Source of the DNA: Myxococcales bacterium
GTDB lineage: Bacteria; Myxococcota_A; Polyangia; Haliangiales; Haliangiaceae
DNA length: 42,304 nucleotides
Reading direction: 5' to 3'
Assembly: GCA_011526095.1 (NCBI GenBank)
Contig: WYBA01000145.1
Location: 1-42,304 of the forward strand
Shown here piece by piece: positions 25,963 through 34,159 of the stretch; position 1 is the first letter of the stretch; each line of letters begins with the position of its first letter. The translations under genes were made by a program, and so were the position numbers. The notes below the pieces were generated by a model. It saw only the letters and a program-made list of their open reading frames with translations. It had not been told where the DNA came from and searched no databases.

Positions 25963-26010
25963 TGGCGGGGGCCGTGAGGTGCGTTACCTCCCTGAGTTGC
26001 TCTCGCCGGG

Positions 26011-27762
26011 TCACGGGCGCCAGGTGACGAGGTCGCGCATCGGGCCGACGATCTCGGCCTCGCAGGTCGGGCCGACGGAGTTGGTCTCCTCGTAGTGGTC
26101 GCCTGGCGCCTCCTCGAGGTACGGCGAGTCTTCGGACAGCTCGTAGTTCCACGCGGGCACGATGTAGCCGACCGTGTCCTCGGCCAGCCCGAGCACGAGT
26201 GGGTAGCGCACACCGTCGTTGGCCAGCAGCAGCTCGCGCAGGTACGGCCCGGCCGGCGCCAGCGACAGGTCCGGCGGGTTCTCGTTGTCGGCCGCGACGA
26301 TCGGCACGCCCCAGCTCCACGACCCGTCGTAGCCGCCGACGAACAGCTCGGGGTGCAGCTCACCCGGCGCGGTGATCGCGCCGATCGGCCCGAGCTCGAG
26401 GTAGGTCACGCGCGACGCGACGTACGGCATGTTGTCCTCGTCGATCGGCCGCGACGCATCCCAGCCGAGGAAGTCCCGGTGGAACACGCCGACGACGCCG
26501 CCGACGTGATAGAACGTGTTCTCGACGCGCAGCGCCAGCTCGCCGGTGCGCACCGTCAGCCGCGGGTCGGCGACGTCCTCGACCTGCGCCGGCGTCGCGA
26601 GCGCCTCGAGCGCGAGCCGTCCCACCGCCACACCCGCCGCCTCGGCGCGCGCGAACCCCTCCTCGGTCACCGGCTCGCCGTCGGGCCCGGGCGGGCGCGT
26701 CCCGATCGGGCCGACCTGCCCGCCCAGCGCGCCCTGCACGTACAGCGCGACGCCGCCGACGCCCTCGACCGCGGGCAGCGCCGCGGTGGCCGCCGCGCCG
26801 TCCTCGATCGTCTCGCGGATGTAGTGCACGACGTCCGACGACAGCAGGTTGTTGTCGAACCCGACGTACTCGGGGTGCGCCGCCCAGTGGACCACCGTCC
26901 CGACGGTGCGACCGGGCTCCGCCACCGCCCGGAACTGCGCGATCGTCAGCGTCGGATCCAGGATGATCGGGTCGCGCACGTCCGCGACGTACGCCTGCGC
27001 TGACCCCGCGTCGTCGAGCGTCGGCACCGCCGCGACCGACATCGTCACCGGCTCGAGCGCGGCCACCGCCTCGGCCAGCGCTTCCGCGGTCCGCGCGTGG
27101 ACCCACGCGTGATAGTCGAGGTCGACCCCGGTCACCAGGCTGGTCTCGCCCCACAGCCCCATCGTGTCGGGGCTCTGGTGGCTGTGGGTCGACGCGAACA
27201 CGACGTGGTCGAGCCCCAGCGACGCCTCGAGCCTCGCGCGCGTCGCGTCCATCTCGTTGATGAACCAGCCGATGAAGTCGTAGACGACCAGGCCGACGCG
27301 GAGCTCGCCGCGCTCGAACACGGCGACCCGCGCCCAGATCGGATCGTGCACGCCGACCGCGGGCCTCGCGTTCTGCGCCCCGCCGATCCACACGGCGTCG
27401 AAGTCGCCGTCGTCGTCGCGGTCGTCGAACGGCTCGCCCGACGAGTAGACGTGGTCGCCGTCGAGGTCCTGCCAGCCGACGTCCTTCGCCGACAGATCCG
27501 GCGTGACGTCGACCGCGACGAACGCGGCGCGCAGCGGACCGGTCGCGTCCTCGCACCCCGCGGCGCCGGGGCACACCAGCCGCGGGAACGGCGCCTGCGC
27601 CCCGCCGACGATCGCGTCGGGGATGTCCCCGGCGTCCGGCGGGGCGCTCGCGTCGTCGCCGCCGCATCCCGCGATCGCCAGCGCGGCGAGCAGCCCGAGC
27701 GGCGCGACCCGACCCGCGACAGACCGTGCCACGTCGATAGCCGATAGTGTCACTTTCAGCAT
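26011..27762 (-). CDS. Neutral ceramidase-like lipoprotein (N-terminal-domain family)
   Basis: A 583-residue exported lipoprotein. A hydrophobic signal (GLLAALAIAGC) ends in a lipobox with Cys33, followed by an acidic/Ala linker. The body resembles neutral/alkaline ceramidases (amide hydrolases of sphingolipids): AFVAVDVTPDLS near the start, the zinc-type His pair in FASTHSHQSPDTMG, HWAAHPEYVGFDNNL and a Gly-rich LYVQGALGGQVGP. The last replaces the nGDVSP block that holds the catalytic Ser, so ceramidase activity itself is doubtful. Start ATG 27762 is preferred, with TAGGGT 10 bases upstream; GTG 27732 would also give a good signal peptide. It diverges from a paralogue. The substrate is unknown. 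Confidence 0.78.
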   Translation of the reverse strand: MLKVTLSAIDVARSVAGRVAPLGLLAALAIAGCGGDDASAPPDAGDIPDAIVGGAQAPFPRLVCPGAAGCEDATGPLRAAFVAVDVTPDLSAKDVGWQDLDGDHVYSSGEPFDDRDDDGDFDAVWIGGAQNARPAVGVHDPIWARVAVFERGELRVGLVVYDFIGWFINEMDATRARLEASLGLDHVVFASTHSHQSPDTMGLWGETSLVTGVDLDYHAWVHARTAEALAEAVAALEPVTMSVAAVPTLDDAGSAQAYVADVRDPIILDPTLTIAQFRAVAEPGRTVGTVVHWAAHPEYVGFDNNLLSSDVVHYIRETIEDGAAATAALPAVEGVGGVALYVQGALGGQVGPIGTRPPGPDGEPVTEEGFARAEAAGVAVGRLALEALATPAQVEDVADPRLTVRTGELALRVENTFYHVGGVVGVFHRDFLGWDASRPIDEDNMPYVASRVTYLELGPIGAITAPGELHPELFVGGYDGSWSWGVPIVAADNENPPDLSLAPAGPYLRELLLANDGVRYPLVLGLAEDTVGYIVPAWNYELSEDSPYLEEAPGDHYEETNSVGPTCEAEIVGPMRDLVTWRP

Positions 27763-27772
27763 CCTGGTCGCC

Positions 27773-27778
27773 ACCCTA
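27773..27778 (-). promoter_or_regulatory. Candidate -10 (TAGGGT) in the divergent ceramidase-like promoter region
   Basis: TAGGGT on the minus strand ends 10 bases before ATG 27762. Only 38 bases separate it from the plus-strand start at 27801. On the plus strand GCTGAT (27797-27802) ends 7 bases before the alternative ATG 27810, a possible -10 for that gene. The two paralogues thus share a very short promoter region. Confidence 0.35.
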
Positions 27779-27800
27779 CGGTCGCGGCCGAGGTCCGCTG

Positions 27801-30401
27801 ATGGTCGCGATGCCCACTTCGTCTGTCTTCCGGCTCGTCTCCCCCGCTCCGACCGCGACCGCGCTCGTCGCGGCGCTCGTGCTCGGCGCGCTCGCGGCGT
27901 GCGGCGGCGGGGACGGTCCCCCTTCACCCGCCGACGCCGGGGTCGAGCCCCTGCCGACCTCGCACTGCGCCTACGAGCCGCTGCCTCCGACCGCGGGCGC
28001 CGGCGGCACCGTGACCGCGGGCGCGGTCGAGGTCGGGCTCGCCGAGCTGCCGCTCGAGCTCCCGGTCGGCACCGCGCTCGGCGGCAACACCTCGCGCGCC
28101 GCGCCGCTCGACGACCAGGGACGCGTCGACGATCGCGAGGTCCCGCTGTCCGGGACGTTCAACCCCTCGGTCGGCGTCGAGACGATCCCGCGCGCCAAGG
28201 CGGTGGCGATCCGCGCCGGCGGCGAGACCGTGGTGATCGTCCGCACCGACTCGATCTTCTCCGACGACTCGCTGACCCACGCCGTGCAGGCCCGCCTCGG
28301 CCCGGACTTCGCCGGCAAGCTGATCTGGGCGTCGAGCCACACCCACACCGCGGCGGAGCAGTACTCGGGCGACAGCAAGCTCCAGGTCGGCGGCGGGCGC
28401 AAGCGCCGCCTCGTTCGCGACGCGATGATCGACGGCATCACCGAGGCCGCGCAGCTCGCGCTCGCGGACCTGCAGCCCGCGCGCCTCGGGATCGCTGCGG
28501 TCACCGGCTTCGATCCCGAGCACCGCGTGTCCTACGACCGCCGGCCGGAGAACGACGAGCTCGCCGGCGGCGAGCGCAAGGACGACTACCTCGCCGTGAT
28601 CCGCGTCGACTCGCCCGAAGGCGTGACCCGGGCGATCTTGCCGGTGTTCGGCGTCCACTCCGCGATCCTCGACGACGACGTCGCGGTGTTCTCCACCGAC
28701 GTGTCAGGGATGTACGAGCGCGTGATCGAGGAGCAGTACGACCACGAGGTCGTCGTGATCCACCTGCAGGGCGCGGCCGGCGATGTCCTCGCCAGCTCCG
28801 AGGGCCACCTCGCGTTCGACGACGACACGCCGCGCATGGACTTCGCGATGTCCGAGGCCAACGCGCGGCGCTTCCTGCCGCAGGTGCTGCCGGTGATCGC
28901 CGCCGCCGGCGAGGCGATGCAGGACGAGCTCGCGGTCGAGCTCGTCACGCGGTCGGTCGCGGTCGGCCCGGACTGGCGCGCGCTGACCGTGCGCGGCGGC
29001 GCCCTGGCGTACGCGCCGTTCGACGGCGTCCGCGTCGCCGACGGCGTGATCTTCGACGACGCCGGCGAGATCGTCTCGCCGATCGACGAGTTCAACGCGC
29101 CCGCAGGCGCCGGGCTGTGCGGCGACCCCGAGGACGACACGTTCGCCGGCGGCCGGCTGCCCGGCGTCGACGGGCTCGCGCCGTATCACAGCTGCGCGGA
29201 CCTGCGGATCGCGATCGACGTCCTCGGAGCGCTGCTCGACCTCCCGATGGAGGAGCCGCCGCTGTGCGCCTCGACGCGCACGACGGTGTCGGCGCTGCGC
29301 CTCGGCGACTGGCTGATCGCGACCGCGCCGGGCGAGCCGCTGGTGCTGTGGGCCGACCTGGTCCGACAGCGCTCGCCCGTCGTGCCGGAGCGCACGATCG
29401 TCCTCGGCTACGCCCAGGGGCACGTCGGCTACCTGCTCACCGCCGACGACTGGCTGCGCGGCGGGTTCGAGCCGACGATCAACGTGTGGGGCCCGCTCGA
29501 GGGCGAGGCGATCGCGGAGCGGCTGCTCGAGGTGATGGCGCTCGCGGTGACGCCGGCGCGCGAGGACGCCGCGGCGGGCGGCGCCGATCGCGTGTCCGAG
29601 CCGGTGATCGACGACGACGATGTCCCGCCCGCGGACCCGGCCCCGCTCGCTGGCACGGTGCCCGACACCGTCCCGGCGGGGCTGTACGTGCGCAGCGGCG
29701 TCGTGCCGGCGACGGCGGAGCCCGCCGCGACCGTGCCGAGGGTCGCGGGGATCGCGCGGCTGGTGTGGATCGGCGAGGACCCGCTGTCGGGGACGCCGCG
29801 CGTCACGCTCGAGCGCGAGGTCGACGGCGCGTTCGTCGCCGTCCGCCGGCGCAGCGGTCGCCCGGTCGACGATCTCGACCTGATCGTCACCTGGACGCCG
29901 GACCCGCCCTACACCCAGGACGCGCCGCGCACCCACTACTGGGCCGTGGAGTGGCAGGCGGTGACGTGGCTCGGCTCGACCGCGCCGGGCGTGACCGACG
30001 ACCTCGAGGATCGGGCGGGTGTCCCGCTCGGCCGCTACCGGTTCCGCGTCGACGGCACCGGCTACGCGCTGACCAGCGCGCCGTTCGAGGTCGTGCCGGG
30101 CGCGCTCGCGGTCACGGCGACCGCCGCCGGCGCCGACCTCGCCATCACCGCGGCCCACGTCGCCGTCGCGCCGGACTGGCGGCTGCTCGCGGTCGAGGGG
30201 CCGTCGAACCGCCCGGTCCCGGTCGCGCGCGGGCCGGTGACCGTGGAGCTCACGCTCGCTGGCGGCGCGGTGATGACGGTGGCCGACGTCGCGATCACCG
30301 CCGACGGGCACGCGACGGTGACGCCGCCGGCCGGCGCGACGGTCACGGCGCTGCGCGTGATCGATCGGTTCGGCAACCACGGCGCGGTGACGCTGCCGTG
30401 A
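27801..30401 (+). CDS. Second ceramidase-like lipoprotein with C-terminal beta-rich extension
   Basis: An 866-residue lipoprotein divergent from the previous gene. The signal peptide ends LGALAAC, Cys34. The ceramidase-like part covers roughly 60-590: VEVGLAELPLELPVGTALGG, IVRTDSIFSDDSLTH, the His pair in ASSHTHTAAEQYSG, FGVHSAILDDD, LQGAAGDVLASSEGH and GYAQGHVGYLLTADDW. The block QGAAGDV is closer to the ceramidase GDVS site than in its neighbour, but the Ser is displaced. The C-terminal 270 residues form beta-rich domains like those that follow the catalytic part in ceramidases. ATG 27810 is an alternative start. Substrate is unknown; exported lipid amide hydrolysis is the best guess. Confidence 0.8.
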   Translation: MVAMPTSSVFRLVSPAPTATALVAALVLGALAACGGGDGPPSPADAGVEPLPTSHCAYEPLPPTAGAGGTVTAGAVEVGLAELPLELPVGTALGGNTSRAAPLDDQGRVDDREVPLSGTFNPSVGVETIPRAKAVAIRAGGETVVIVRTDSIFSDDSLTHAVQARLGPDFAGKLIWASSHTHTAAEQYSGDSKLQVGGGRKRRLVRDAMIDGITEAAQLALADLQPARLGIAAVTGFDPEHRVSYDRRPENDELAGGERKDDYLAVIRVDSPEGVTRAILPVFGVHSAILDDDVAVFSTDVSGMYERVIEEQYDHEVVVIHLQGAAGDVLASSEGHLAFDDDTPRMDFAMSEANARRFLPQVLPVIAAAGEAMQDELAVELVTRSVAVGPDWRALTVRGGALAYAPFDGVRVADGVIFDDAGEIVSPIDEFNAPAGAGLCGDPEDDTFAGGRLPGVDGLAPYHSCADLRIAIDVLGALLDLPMEEPPLCASTRTTVSALRLGDWLIATAPGEPLVLWADLVRQRSPVVPERTIVLGYAQGHVGYLLTADDWLRGGFEPTINVWGPLEGEAIAERLLEVMALAVTPAREDAAAGGADRVSEPVIDDDDVPPADPAPLAGTVPDTVPAGLYVRSGVVPATAEPAATVPRVAGIARLVWIGEDPLSGTPRVTLEREVDGAFVAVRRRSGRPVDDLDLIVTWTPDPPYTQDAPRTHYWAVEWQAVTWLGSTAPGVTDDLEDRAGVPLGRYRFRVDGTGYALTSAPFEVVPGALAVTATAAGADLAITAAHVAVAPDWRLLAVEGPSNRPVPVARGPVTVELTLAGGAVMTVADVAITADGHATVTPPAGATVTALRVIDRFGNHGAVTLP

Positions 30402-30497
30402 CGGCGGGGTGACCGCGCGCTCGTGTCGGCGCCGTCGACGGGTCGCGTCGGATGTTTCGTATCGACGGTCGCGATCGCCGGCACCACGGTGGCGGGC

Positions 30498-31520
30498 ATG
30501 AAGCTCCACGGCACCATCGCAGTTCACGTCGCCGGCGCCGACATCCTGCGCCGCCCCGGGCTGTTCGACCGGATGCGCCGCGCGTTCGGTGGTGAGCCGG
30601 ACCTCCGCACCGGCCGCGTGCGTGCCTCGCTCGAGGCGTCGGCCGTGGTCGATGGCGTGCGCGCGGCGCTCGCCGACCTCGGCGCGACCAACGCGGTCTC
30701 GCTGGTGCTCGACGACGTCGTGCTGTTCCAGGACCGCGACCGCCGCGACGACGATCTCGGCGATCTGTTCCTGGCGTTCCACGAGCACTCCCCCGCGATC
30801 GGCGGTGCCGGGTTCGGCCTGCTGCGGCTGGCGGTCGAGCACGTCGAGGCGGGCCTCCACGTCGTGCTCGAGGTCCAGGCGCGGACCGAGCACCCGGTCG
30901 ACGAGCCCGCCGTGCGCGTCGTGATCTCCGCGCGGGTCAAGGCGTTCGAGCCGCGGCCCGGCGAGGACGCCGAGGCCTACCGCGCGCGGGTCGAGCCGCT
31001 CACCCGGGACGCGACGACGATCGAGCTGGCGCGCGTGTCGTTCGACTCGTTCGTCCACCGCGTGCGCGAGGCGATCGCGCGCGCGATGCCCGAGGCGCGC
31101 GCCGAGGTCGTCACGGCGCAGGCGCAGGTCGTGGCCGGCGGGCGGACGGCCGAGCGCGGGCGTGGGCGTGAGCGCGGGCGTGACGGCGATCGGCGGCAGC
31201 GGCCGACCGATCCGCAGTACGACCCCCACGAGGCGGCGTACCCGAACCCGATGCTCGGCCTCCTCGGGGGCCTGATGCTCACGTCGATGATGGGCTCGAT
31301 GGTCGGCATGATGATGTCGCCCGGGATCCTGGTCGTCGACGAGGGCGGGGCGGTGCTCGGCGACGCGGCGGACGGCGCGCTGGCCGCTGCGGATCCGGGT
31401 GGCGTCGACGGCGCCGGTGCCATCGACGCCGAAGCGGGCGATCCTGGTGTGGCCGAGGCGGGCGACCTCGGCGGGTTCGACGCCGACCTCGGCGGGTTCG
31501 ACGTCGGCGACCCGTGGTGA
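30498..31520 (+). CDS. Unknown protein with Met/Gly-rich hydrophobic segment
   Basis: A 340-residue protein beginning MKLHGTIAVHVAGADILRRP. The first 220 residues look like a soluble alpha/beta domain (VSLVLDDVVLFQDRDRRDDD, GFGLLRLAVEHVEAGLHVVL, AVRVVISARVKAFEPRPGED). A highly charged Arg/Gly linker follows. The hydrophobic stretch at about 252-282 is unusually rich in Met and Gly (MLGLLGGLMLTSMMGSMVG begins it), possibly a membrane or membrane-associated helix. The tail is acidic with repeated LGGF units. No catalytic motif was seen and I do not recognise the family. ATG 30498 is chosen because upstream in-frame codons encode low-quality sequence. It stands between the ceramidase-like gene and the TetR gene, without evident functional link. 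Confidence 0.75.
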   Translation: MKLHGTIAVHVAGADILRRPGLFDRMRRAFGGEPDLRTGRVRASLEASAVVDGVRAALADLGATNAVSLVLDDVVLFQDRDRRDDDLGDLFLAFHEHSPAIGGAGFGLLRLAVEHVEAGLHVVLEVQARTEHPVDEPAVRVVISARVKAFEPRPGEDAEAYRARVEPLTRDATTIELARVSFDSFVHRVREAIARAMPEARAEVVTAQAQVVAGGRTAERGRGRERGRDGDRRQRPTDPQYDPHEAAYPNPMLGLLGGLMLTSMMGSMVGMMMSPGILVVDEGGAVLGDAADGALAAADPGGVDGAGAIDAEAGDPGVAEAGDLGGFDADLGGFDVGDPW

Positions 31521-31578
31521 CGTGACCGGCGCGGCGGGGCGCGGCGGGGCGAGCCCGCTCCCGGCGCTGCGTTCGCGG

Positions 31579-31584
31579 CACAAT
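31579..31584 (+). promoter_or_regulatory. Candidate -10 (CACAAT) for the TetR gene
   Basis: CACAAT, one base from TACAAT, ends 7 bases before ATG 31592. It partly overlaps another in-frame ATG at 31583, which is why 31592 is preferred as the start. No -35 is clear. Confidence 0.35.
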
Positions 31585-31591
31585 GCGGGCG

Positions 31592-32302
31592 ATGTCTCCT
31601 CCCCCGAGTCGCCCGCGACGTGCCGCGCGCCCGCCCGCGGCGGCGAGCGCCGCCGCACCCCGCCGCGCCCCAACCCAGGCCCGGAGCAAGGAGCGCGTCG
31701 CGCGGATCCTGGACGCCACCGCGGCCCTGATCGACGGCGAGGGCCTCGACGCGGTCACCACCAATGCGATCGCCGCGGCCGCGGGAGTGCCGGTCGGAAC
31801 CCTCTACCAGTTCTTCCCCAACCGCGAGGCGGTGCTCCACGCGCTGCTCGCCCGGCAGCTCGACGCCCTCGACATGTTGTTCAGCCCACATCTGGCACCG
31901 GTGGCTGACACCGTGCCGATCGAGAGGGCGGTGGACGCGGTGGTGAACGCGCTGGCGGGGGCGTACCTGGCGCTGCCGGCGCTGGCGGCGCTGGTGCAAG
32001 GGGCGCGGGCCGGGGGGCTCGGCGGCGCGGTGGTTGGCGCGGTCGAGGTGAACAACCGGCGGATCGCCGGGTGGGTCGCGGAGCTCGCGCGGCGCCGGCT
32101 CCCCGGGCTGTCGTCCGCGCGCGCGCAGGTGATCGCGACGTCGGCGGTCGAGGCCGGCGACGCGGTCCTCCAGGTGTGGCTGCGCGTCGCGCGCGCGGAC
32201 GGGCGGGTGAAGGCGCGCCCGTACCTCGACGAGCTGCGCACGCTGCTCACCGCCTACCTCACCGCGGTGCTCGCCCGCGGGAGCGCCCCGGCTCGAATAT
32301 GA
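31592..32302 (+). CDS. TetR-family transcriptional repressor
   Basis: A 236-residue protein with a disordered Pro/Ala/Arg-rich N-terminal tail of about 28 residues. Then comes the TetR DNA-binding domain: RSKERVARILDATAALI, DAVTTNAIAAAAGVPVGTLY and QFFPNREAVLHALLARQL. The remaining helical domain binds the ligand and forms the dimer; it gives no clue to the effector. Its stop codon lies inside a perfect palindrome that overlaps the -35 of the next gene, so it most likely represses the amidohydrolase gene directly downstream. The ligand may therefore be an N-acyl amino acid or related compound (inference). Confidence 0.93.
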   Translation: MSPPPSRPRRAARPPAAASAAAPRRAPTQARSKERVARILDATAALIDGEGLDAVTTNAIAAAAGVPVGTLYQFFPNREAVLHALLARQLDALDMLFSPHLAPVADTVPIERAVDAVVNALAGAYLALPALAALVQGARAGGLGGAVVGAVEVNNRRIAGWVAELARRRLPGLSSARAQVIATSAVEAGDAVLQVWLRVARADGRVKARPYLDELRTLLTAYLTAVLARGSAPARI

Positions 32303-32335
32303 GCACTTGCTCATGTTCTGCCGTTCCGCTATGAC
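32300..32335 (+). promoter_or_regulatory. TetR operator and promoter of the amidohydrolase gene
   Basis: The palindrome TGAGCA-CT-TGCTCA (32300-32313, extended by one A/T pair on each side) starts with the stop codon of the TetR gene. It overlaps TTGCTC (32307-32312), a -35 element that is followed after exactly 17 bases by TATGAC (32330-32335) as -10. Six bases later comes ATG 32342, so the transcript would be leaderless. A regulator bound here would block polymerase. This is the clearest operator/promoter in the window. Confidence 0.8.
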
Positions 32336-32341
32336 TTGGCC

Positions 32342-34159
32342 ATGACGGCCAGCTCGCCTCGCCTCGACCTCGCGATCAACCACGGCCTGGTGTTCGACGG
32401 CAGCGGCGCCCCCGGGCGCGCCGTCAGCGTCGGGATCCGCGGCGGGCAGGTCGTCGAGCTGCGCGACGCGCCGTACGCCGCGGCCGACGCCGCCGAGGTG
32501 ATCGACGCGCGCGGCCAGTGGGTGATGCCCGGGTTCGTCGACGTCCACACCCACTACGACGCCGAGGTCGAGGCCGCGCCCGCCCTGCTCGAGTCGCTGC
32601 GCCACGGCGTCACCACCGTCGTCGTCGGCAGCTGCTCGCTCGGCACCGCGCTGTCCTCGCCCCTCGACATCGCCGACATGTTCACCCGCGTCGAGGCGAT
32701 CCCGCGCGAGCACGTGCTGCCGCTGTTCGAGCGAGTCAAGACGTGGGCCACGCCGGCCGAGTACCGCGCCCACCTCGACGCGCTGCCGCTCGGCCCCAAC
32801 GTCGCGGCGTTCCTCGGCCACTCCGACCTGCGCGTCGCGGTGCTCGGGCTCGATCGCGCGGTCGAGGCGTCGACGCGCCCGACCGCCGACGAGCTCGACC
32901 GCATGGACGCGCTGCTCGGCGACGCGCTCGACGCCGGCTACCTCGGGCTGTCCGCCAACACCAACCGCTGGGACAAGCTCGGCGGCGCGCGCCACCGGTC
33001 CAAGCCGCTGCCGTCGACGTTCGCGCGGTGGAAGGAGCTGCGCCGGCTGTGCCGCCCCCTGCGCGCGCGCCGCCGCGTGCTTCAGGCGATCCCGAACATC
33101 TCGGCCAAGTACGACCTGTTCCTGTTCGTCGCCGAGAGCATCGGCCTGCGCCGGCCCACGCTCAAGACGACGCTGGTGTCGCTGGTCGACGTCCGCTCCA
33201 ACCGCGCGATCTGGCGCACGCTCGCCGCGATCCTGCGCGCCGTCAACGGCCGGCTCGGCGGCGACGTCCGGCTCCAGGCGCTGCCGATGCCGTTCGAGCT
33301 GTTCGTCGACGGGCTCGACGCGCCGGTGTTCGAGGAGCTGATGGCCGGGACCGCCGCGCTGCACATCGAGGATCCTGCCGAGCGCGCGCGCCTGCTGCGC
33401 GACCCGACGTGGCGCGCGTGGTTCCGCCGCCAGTGGACCTCGGTGATCGCGCCCAAGGTGTTCCACCGCGACCTCGCGGTCTCGAGGGTGGTCGCGGCGC
33501 CCGATGCCGCGCTCGTCGGCCGCTCGTTCACCGAGATCGCCGCCGCGCGCGGCGCCGACGTCGTCGACACGTTCCTCGATCTGTGCGCGGAGCACGGCGA
33601 CGCGCTGCGCTGGTACACGGTCGTCGGCAACGATCGCCCCGACACGGTCCGCAAGATCGTCAGCCTGCCCGACGTCGTGATCGGCTTCTCCGACGCCGGC
33701 GCCCACCTGCGCAACATGGCGTTCTACAACTTCGGCCTGCATCTCCTGCGGCACGCCCGCGACGGCGCGCCGGGGCTGCCGGTCGAGCGCGCGGTCCACC
33801 GCCTCACCGGCGAGCTCGCCGACTGGCTCGGCCTCGACGCCGGTCACGTCGCCGTCGGCGCGCGCGCGGACCTCGTCGTCGTCGACCCCACCCGCCTCGA
33901 CGCCTCGCTCGACGCGTTCGCCGAGGCGCCGATCGCCGAGCTCGGCGGGGTGACGCGGATGGTGCGGCGCAACGACGCCGCGGTCCCGGCGGTCGTCGTC
34001 GGCGGGCGCGTCGCGGTGCGCGCGGGCGTGCCGGCGCCGGAGCTGGGCAAGACCGGCCACGGCCGGTTCCTCGCCGCCGGCGAGCGCGTCGCGCCGCGCG
34101 TCGCGCCCCGCCACGCCGCGGCGCCGGCCGCGGTCACCGCGGCCGCAGCACGAACCTGA
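32342..34159 (+). CDS. Amidohydrolase of the N-acyl-D-amino-acid deacylase family
   Basis: A 605-residue metal-dependent hydrolase. The N-terminal urease-type beta segment (LDLAINHGLVFDGSG) leads to the metal motif VDVHTHYD with His69 and His71. GHSDLRVAVLG, SDAGAHLRNM and AVHRLTGELADWLGL fit the D-aminoacylase/dihydroorotase-like amidohydrolase superfamily. GVTTVVVGSCSLG lies where D-aminoacylases have a Cys metal ligand. It should cleave an N-acyl or related amide bond in the cytosol; the true substrate is unknown. It is preceded by the TetR gene and its operator. Its 3' end overlaps the dioxygenase gene on the other strand by 26 bases. The start chosen is ATG 32342, immediately after the promoter. 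Confidence 0.88.
   Translation: MTASSPRLDLAINHGLVFDGSGAPGRAVSVGIRGGQVVELRDAPYAAADAAEVIDARGQWVMPGFVDVHTHYDAEVEAAPALLESLRHGVTTVVVGSCSLGTALSSPLDIADMFTRVEAIPREHVLPLFERVKTWATPAEYRAHLDALPLGPNVAAFLGHSDLRVAVLGLDRAVEASTRPTADELDRMDALLGDALDAGYLGLSANTNRWDKLGGARHRSKPLPSTFARWKELRRLCRPLRARRRVLQAIPNISAKYDLFLFVAESIGLRRPTLKTTLVSLVDVRSNRAIWRTLAAILRAVNGRLGGDVRLQALPMPFELFVDGLDAPVFEELMAGTAALHIEDPAERARLLRDPTWRAWFRRQWTSVIAPKVFHRDLAVSRVVAAPDAALVGRSFTEIAAARGADVVDTFLDLCAEHGDALRWYTVVGNDRPDTVRKIVSLPDVVIGFSDAGAHLRNMAFYNFGLHLLRHARDGAPGLPVERAVHRLTGELADWLGLDAGHVAVGARADLVVVDPTRLDASLDAFAEAPIAELGGVTRMVRRNDAAVPAVVVGGRVAVRAGVPAPELGKTGHGRFLAAGERVAPRVAPRHAAAPAAVTAAAART

Larger units (their letters stand above)
25504..25994. repeat. 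Cluster of degenerate REP-like hairpin units
   Basis: This gap of about 530 bases (25482-26010) holds no convincing gene. It has about five diverged copies of a unit of the form GTCAGGCACCTCGCGGGGC followed by GTGAGGT and CGCTAC. Clear copies are near 25671-25710 and 25951-25990; partial ones are near 25504-25538, 25577-25602 and 25810-25830. In the copies near 25671 and 25951, ACCTC or GCACCT pairs with GAGGT or AGGTGC across a 10-13-base loop. The phrase TTCACATGGGTGTCA occurs twice (25568-25582, 25661-25675). GTGTCAGGCACC-like motifs of this kind accompany RAYT genes in other bacteria. Confidence 0.7.

Noticed and set aside
26011..27762. Naming the gene as a true ceramidase
   Set aside because: The serine block of characterised neutral ceramidases is not preserved, so only similarity to the family is claimed.
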